Positions 60,070-64,000 of a DNA stretch of 64,000 nt are shown here, piece by piece. This stretch comes from Halomonas salipaludis. GTDB taxonomy: Bacteria > Pseudomonadota > Gammaproteobacteria > Pseudomonadales > Halomonadaceae. Both the position numbers and the translations under genes were made by a program. The notes beneath the pieces were generated by a model. The model did not search any database. It had not been told where the DNA came from and worked only from the letters and a program-made list of their open reading frames with translations. Location: positions 372,001-436,000 of the forward strand of contig NZ_NSKB01000006.1 in assembly GCF_002286975.1 (NCBI RefSeq), written 5' to 3'. Each line of letters begins with the position of its first letter. Within the stretch, counting starts at the first letter, position 1.

Positions 60070-60855
60070 ATGCATGCGCCCCGTATCCAGCTCGGCGTCA
60101 ATATCGATCATATCGCCACCCTGCGCCAGGCTCGCGGCACCCGCTACCCTGACCCTGTCCAGGCCGCTCTGCTGGCCGAAGAGGCCGGCGCCGACGGCAT
60201 CACCGTTCACCTGCGCGAGGATCGCCGGCATATCCAGGAGCGCGACGTGCGGCTGCTGGCCGAGACCCTCAATACCCGCATGAACCTCGAGATGGCGGTC
60301 ACCGAGGCGATGATGCGTCTGGCCGAGGAGATACGCCCGGCACATGTGTGCCTGGTGCCGGAGAAACGCGAGGAGCTGACCACCGAGGGCGGATTGGACG
60401 TGGTCGGCGGCTTCGCGGCGGTACAGGCCGCCTGCCGGCGGCTGGCGGCGGCAGGCTGCGAGGTGTCGCTGTTCATCGATCCCGACCCGGCCCAGATCGA
60501 GGCCGCGGTACGCGCCGGCGCGCCGGTCATCGAGCTGCATACCGGCGCTTACGCCGAGGCCGTCGGCCAGGCGGCGCGAGACGAGCATGCGCGGATCGCC
60601 GTGGCGGCCGAGATGGCCCTCGACCTGGGGCTGACCGTCAACGCCGGGCACGGCCTGCACTACCATAACGTCGAGGCCATCGCCGCGATTGGCGGCATCC
60701 ACGAGCTCAATATCGGTCATGCGATCATCGCCCGGGCGCTGTTCGTGGGGCTCAAGGAGGCGGTGGCCGAGATGAAGCGGCTGGTGATCGCCGGCCAGGA
60801 AGCCGGGCTGCTGGCGGCGCTCGAGGAGCATGACCATGACCACGAGCATGGCTGA
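60070..60855 (+). CDS. pdxJ: Pyridoxine 5'-phosphate synthase PdxJ
   Basis: PdxJ closes the ring of vitamin B6 in the DXP-dependent pathway. The 261-residue TIM barrel has [54 protein letters not shown] and [11 protein letters not shown]. The last 10 residues are an unusual His/Asp/Glu run ([10 protein letters not shown]), maybe a metal-binding tail without known meaning. Confidence 0.95.
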   Translation: MHAPRIQLGVNIDHIATLRQARGTRYPDPVQAALLAEEAGADGITVHLREDRRHIQERDVRLLAETLNTRMNLEMAVTEAMMRLAEEIRPAHVCLVPEKREELTTEGGLDVVGGFAAVQAACRRLAAAGCEVSLFIDPDPAQIEAAVRAGAPVIELHTGAYAEAVGQAARDEHARIAVAAEMALDLGLTVNAGHGLHYHNVEAIAAIGGIHELNIGHAIIARALFVGLKEAVAEMKRLVIAGQEAGLLAALEEHDHDHEHG

Positions 60856-60861
60856 GCTGCG

Positions 60862-61239
60862 ATGATCCTGGGGATCGGTAACGACCTGGCGCGCATCGAC
60901 CGCTTTACGGCGGGCATGGCGCGCCACGGCGAGCGCTTCGCACAGCGCCTGCTGGGGCCAAGCGAGCTGGCCCGCTTTCACCACCACCCTCAGCCGGCCG
61001 CGTTTCTCGCCAAGCGCTTCGCCGCCAAGGAGGCGTTCCTCAAGGCGCTGGGTACCGGGCTGCGCCACGGCATGCGCTGGACCGAGATCGAGGTGGTCAA
61101 CGACACTCTCGGCCGGCCCTCGCTGTCATTGGCCGGGCGTGCCCGCGAGCAGGCCCAGGCCGCCGGGGTGGTGACGCTTCACCTGTCGCTGTCGGACGAT
61201 GACGGACTGGCACTGGCCTTCGTGGTGCTCGAAGGCTGA
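60862..61239 (+). CDS. acpS: Holo-ACP synthase AcpS
   Basis: AcpS adds phosphopantetheine to Ser37 of AcpP. The 125-residue protein has the family motif ILGIGNDLARIDR (metal Asp) and RFAAKEAFLKALGTG. It starts 6 nt after pdxJ. Its last 61 nt overlap the end of the minus-strand kinase gene. Confidence 0.95.
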   Translation: MILGIGNDLARIDRFTAGMARHGERFAQRLLGPSELARFHHHPQPAAFLAKRFAAKEAFLKALGTGLRHGMRWTEIEVVNDTLGRPSLSLAGRAREQAQAAGVVTLHLSLSDDDGLALAFVVLEG

Positions 61240-63866
61240 GCGGAGGGGGCGTGCTGTCGACGCCAGTCGGCGAGGCGGGCCATGGCCGCATAGAGGTCGT
61301 CCAGCAGCGGCGCCACGCCGTTCAGACCGCGGCTGCGCAGGCGCGTCTCGAGGGTTTCGGCGAGCAGCGCCAGCTGCGGCACACCGCAGTAGCGGCAGGC
61401 GCCGTTGAGGGCGTGGATGGCATCCAGGAAGGCCTCTTCGTCGCCGGCTTGCCAGGCACTACGCAGGGCGGCTTCGCTGGCGTCGAGGCTGTCGACCAGT
61501 AGCAGCAGGGTGTCCCAGGCGAGCGCCTCGCGTCCGGCGGCCAGCTGGGTACCGAGGGGCAGGTCGACCACCGCCAGCTCGTCCTGGTCCGCCGGCGGTA
61601 TTGCTTCGGCGTGGTGCTCGGCGATGGTCAGTCGGCGCTTGAGCAGGTCGAGCAGCGCAGCATGATCGACCGGTTTGATCAGCACCTCCTGCAGGCCACT
61701 GCTCAGCAGCCGCTGGCGCTCTTCCTGCATGGCATGGGCGGTGACCGCAATCACCGGGCACTGCCGCCAGCGCTCGTCGAGGTGCCGCAGTGCCTGGGTG
61801 GTGGCAATGCCGTCCATGCCCGGCAGGCGAATATCCATCAGCACCATATCGAAGTGCTGGCCCTGCGCCAGCGCCAGCGCTTCCTCGCCGCTGGCGGCCA
61901 ACTGGGCGTCGAGCCCGAGATCCTCGAGCATGGCTTCCAGCAGCAAGCGGTTGGCGCTGTTGTCATCGACCACCAGCAGCTGTGACGGGCACGGTTCGGG
62001 AGCCGGCGCGGGCAGTGCCTGGGGCGTGATCAGGCGCTCGATGCTAGATGCCAGCACCCGGCGTGACAGCGGCCGACTGAGCAGCTCGCCGCCATGCGGC
62101 AGGTGCAGGTCGGGAAGTTCCAGCGGGCCGGCCTGGACCAGCAGGATGCACGGGCAGTGGCAAGCGTTGAGGCAGGCCTGCCAGCTTGCCAGGCGCGCCG
62201 GCACCAGATCCTCGTGGGCCAGCCCGGCAATCAGCAGGTCGGGTGCACTGTCGGCATCCAGCGTGACCAGCTCGGCGCCCCACTGCTCGAGCAGGTGGGC
62301 GAGAGCATGGCGGGTCGCCGGATGGGGCTCGTCGAAGGCGACGCGCAGGCCGCCGAGGGCCAGCTCCGGGGGCCGGGGGGCGAGCCGCTGGGCCTCGAGC
62401 GGCAGCGTAAAGGTGAAGGTCGAGCCGTGGCCAAGTTCGCTCTCGACGCCGATCTCGCCGCCCATCTGTTCGACCAGCTGGCGGCTGATCATCAAGCCCA
62501 GGCCGGTGCCGCCATAGTGCCGGCTGTCGCTGGCGCTGGCCTGGCTGAAGGCCTGGAACAGTCGCTGGCAGGCGCTCTCGCTGAGGCCGATGCCGGTATC
62601 GCTAACACTGATCCTGAGGGTCACCCGCTGGTTGTCGCTGTCGTCGAGCATCACCCTGACGATCACCTCGCCGCGCTGGGTGAACTTGATGGCGTTGTGG
62701 ACCAGGTTGGTGAGCACCTGTTTGATGCGCAGCGGGTCGCCCTGCAGCTGTTCGGGCACGTCGTCGTAGACCAGCCCCAGCAGGTGCAACTGCTTGTGGT
62801 GAGCCTGGGGGCCCTGCAGGCCGAGCACCTCGTCGACCAACGCCTGGGCATCGAGGTTGACGCACTCGAGCTCCATCTTGCCGGCCTCGAGCTTGGAGAA
62901 ATCGAGGATGTCGTTGATCAGTGCCAGCAGGCTATCCGAGGCCTTGCTGACGTGGTCGAGCCACTCGCGCTGGCGCGTGTCGAGGGGGGAGCGCGACAGC
63001 AACTGGCAGAAGCCGATGATGCCGTTGAGCGGGGTGCGGATCTCATGGCTCATGTTGGCCAGGAACTCCGACTTGATGCGATTGGCCTCGAGCGCCCGGC
63101 GGTGGGCCATATCGAGCTCGATGTTTTGAATCTCGATGGTCTCCATTGACTCCTGCAGATCGCGGGTGGTCTGGTCGATGTGCCGCTGCATGTCCTCGTG
63201 GGCGTTCTCGAGATGATCGGAGAGGGTGTTGACGCTGGCGGCCAACCGCCCCAGCTCGGGCGGGCCCTGGCGAGCCAGGCGCAGCTGGTAGTCACCGGCA
63301 TTGAGGCGTCGCAGCAGTTCCTGCAGCTCCTCGATGGGGCGGTCGATGCGGCGATAGACGATATAGGTGAGCAGGAACAGCAGCAGTCCCGAGACCAGCC
63401 ACACCAGTGCCGCCGCCGTCAGGTGGCGGTAGAAGGCGAGCGTCAGCGCGGTGGTGTCGACGCTGACATCCAGGTAGTAGTCTTCGCTTGCGTGCTCGAG
63501 GGGCAACACCAGCCGCCAGTCGCCGTCGCGCTCACCCAGCGGCGGGGCCGCGGCATAGTCGTCGAGCACCGGCTGCTGTTGCCCCAGCTCGAGGGTGGCG
63601 ACACCGCCACCCTCGCGCAGGCTGACGGCGCGCACCTCGGGAATGTCCTGCAGGCGCTGGAGGAGGTTGGGCAGCCAGGTGTGATGGTGGTCGAGCAGGG
63701 CGTGTTCGAGGGAGGGGCGCAGCAGTTCGGCACTACCCAGGGTGCGCTGCTCCAGCGCCGCGCGGCGTATCTGGCTATCGTGCAGCAGGGCGAGCAGGGT
63801 CAGGGTCAGCATCAGTGCCAGCGGCACGACGACCGCCAACAACAGCAGTCGGGTTCTGATCGGCAT
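61179..63866 (-). CDS. gacS: Hybrid sensor histidine kinase (GacS/BarA type)
   Basis: The 895-residue protein has a membrane span (residues 7-28), a periplasmic part, a second span (148-171), HAMP, the kinase His274 in FLANMSHEIRTPLNG, the ATPase domain, a degenerate receiver, a true receiver with Asp678 (VLMDIRLPGMD) and an Hpt domain with His818 (HALNGACRYCGVPQL). This matches GacS/BarA, which with GacA drives small-RNA control. ATG 63866 is chosen. The C-terminal Ser-rich tail is coded opposite acpS. Confidence 0.88.
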   Translation of the reverse strand: MPIRTRLLLLAVVVPLALMLTLTLLALLHDSQIRRAALEQRTLGSAELLRPSLEHALLDHHHTWLPNLLQRLQDIPEVRAVSLREGGGVATLELGQQQPVLDDYAAAPPLGERDGDWRLVLPLEHASEDYYLDVSVDTTALTLAFYRHLTAAALVWLVSGLLLFLLTYIVYRRIDRPIEELQELLRRLNAGDYQLRLARQGPPELGRLAASVNTLSDHLENAHEDMQRHIDQTTRDLQESMETIEIQNIELDMAHRRALEANRIKSEFLANMSHEIRTPLNGIIGFCQLLSRSPLDTRQREWLDHVSKASDSLLALINDILDFSKLEAGKMELECVNLDAQALVDEVLGLQGPQAHHKQLHLLGLVYDDVPEQLQGDPLRIKQVLTNLVHNAIKFTQRGEVIVRVMLDDSDNQRVTLRISVSDTGIGLSESACQRLFQAFSQASASDSRHYGGTGLGLMISRQLVEQMGGEIGVESELGHGSTFTFTLPLEAQRLAPRPPELALGGLRVAFDEPHPATRHALAHLLEQWGAELVTLDADSAPDLLIAGLAHEDLVPARLASWQACLNACHCPCILLVQAGPLELPDLHLPHGGELLSRPLSRRVLASSIERLITPQALPAPAPEPCPSQLLVVDDNSANRLLLEAMLEDLGLDAQLAASGEEALALAQGQHFDMVLMDIRLPGMDGIATTQALRHLDERWRQCPVIAVTAHAMQEERQRLLSSGLQEVLIKPVDHAALLDLLKRRLTIAEHHAEAIPPADQDELAVVDLPLGTQLAAGREALAWDTLLLLVDSLDASEAALRSAWQAGDEEAFLDAIHALNGACRYCGVPQLALLAETLETRLRSRGLNGVAPLLDDLYAAMARLADWRRQHAPSAQPSSTTKASASPSSSDSDR

Positions 63867-63923
63867 GGCCTTGGATCCGCGCGGCAATCGGTGCCGGCAT
63901 TATGCCACACCATGGGGCCATCC

Positions 63924-63953
63924 CTGTCACCCACCGACGGGCATGGATATAAT
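63924..63953 (+). promoter_or_regulatory. Promoter before the last gene
   Basis: CTGTCA (63924-63929) and a perfect TATAAT (63948-63953) are 18 nt apart and lie 31 nt before the last start codon. Confidence 0.55.
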
Positions 63954-63984
63954 CGACATATACCCGTTGAGAAGGACGCTTCGC

Positions 63985-64000
63985 ATGCACTTCCCCACGC
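63985..64000 (+). CDS. Start of a plus-strand gene cut by the window end (possibly cysM)
   Basis: ATG 63985 encodes MHFPT before the window ends. It follows AAGGA by 8 nt and a good promoter. Cysteine synthase CysM often lies next to gacS in pseudomonads and can begin with a similar MHFPT-type peptide, but five residues cannot prove this. Confidence 0.4.

Overview
The window is a GC-rich, almost fully coding piece of a gammaproteobacterial chromosome. Gene content, order and protein sequence suggest the Halomonadaceae (Halomonas or a close relative), which is an inference from protein resemblance and shared order with Pseudomonas, not a search. About 56 protein genes are supported. No rRNA, tRNA, CRISPR array, prophage or insertion sequence was seen.

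Layout. (1) 1-4.5 kb: envelope genes on the plus strand, msbA (5' end cut off), lpxK, a Trm112-like protein, kdsB, a low-molecular-weight tyrosine phosphatase and murB, mostly joined by 4-nt stop/start overlaps. (2) 4.6-8.4 kb: rne on the minus strand, with a long low-complexity repeat array in its C-terminal half and a leader of about 0.5 kb. (3) 8.5-26 kb: rluC, a HAD phosphatase, an S49 peptidase, yceF (minus), yceD-rpmF-plsX-fabD-fabG-acpP-fabF-pabC-mltG-tmk-holB-pilZ-tatD, then DUF1285, a UvrD-like helicase and a sulfurtransferase. (4) 26-31.8 kb: a wbpB/wbpE-like sugar pair without the rest of its pathway, then the electron-transfer-flavoprotein genes (ETF-QO on minus, etfB-etfA on plus). 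(5) 31.9-44.3 kb: an iron-uptake island with a TonB-dependent receptor, a LysR regulator, a four-gene siderophore ABC importer and a six-gene DUF3450-TtpC-ExbB-ExbD-TonB-TPR energy-transduction operon. Three Fur-box-like sites lie before the three structural units. (6) 44.3-50.3 kb: xthA, a small basic protein, rhlB, a dinG-type helicase and a DAHP synthase. (7) 50.6-61.2 kb: algU-mucA-mucB-mucD (no mucC), lepA-lepB-rnc-era-recO-pdxJ-acpS. (8) 61.2-64 kb: a GacS/BarA-type hybrid kinase on minus and the first codons of a plus-strand gene, possibly cysM.

How the genes work together. Regions 1 and 3 supply lipid A/KDO, peptidoglycan and fatty-acid synthesis. rne and rhlB are partners in the RNA degradosome of related bacteria. 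Region 5 can take a ferric siderophore from the outer membrane to the cytoplasm and power that step itself. Regions 7 and 8 hold envelope-stress (AlgU) and Gac-type control.

Most of the window is conserved housekeeping DNA, and I did not find a clearly new defence or mobile system. The most unusual signals are non-coding: two copies of a dispersed repeat whose hairpin stem changes in a compensatory way, a terminator-like hairpin with a competing stem in the DAHP synthase leader, leader structures before rne and rnc, a TTGC-N7-GCAA site by the LysR gene, triple direct repeats before acpP, and convergent genes whose coding ends overlap.
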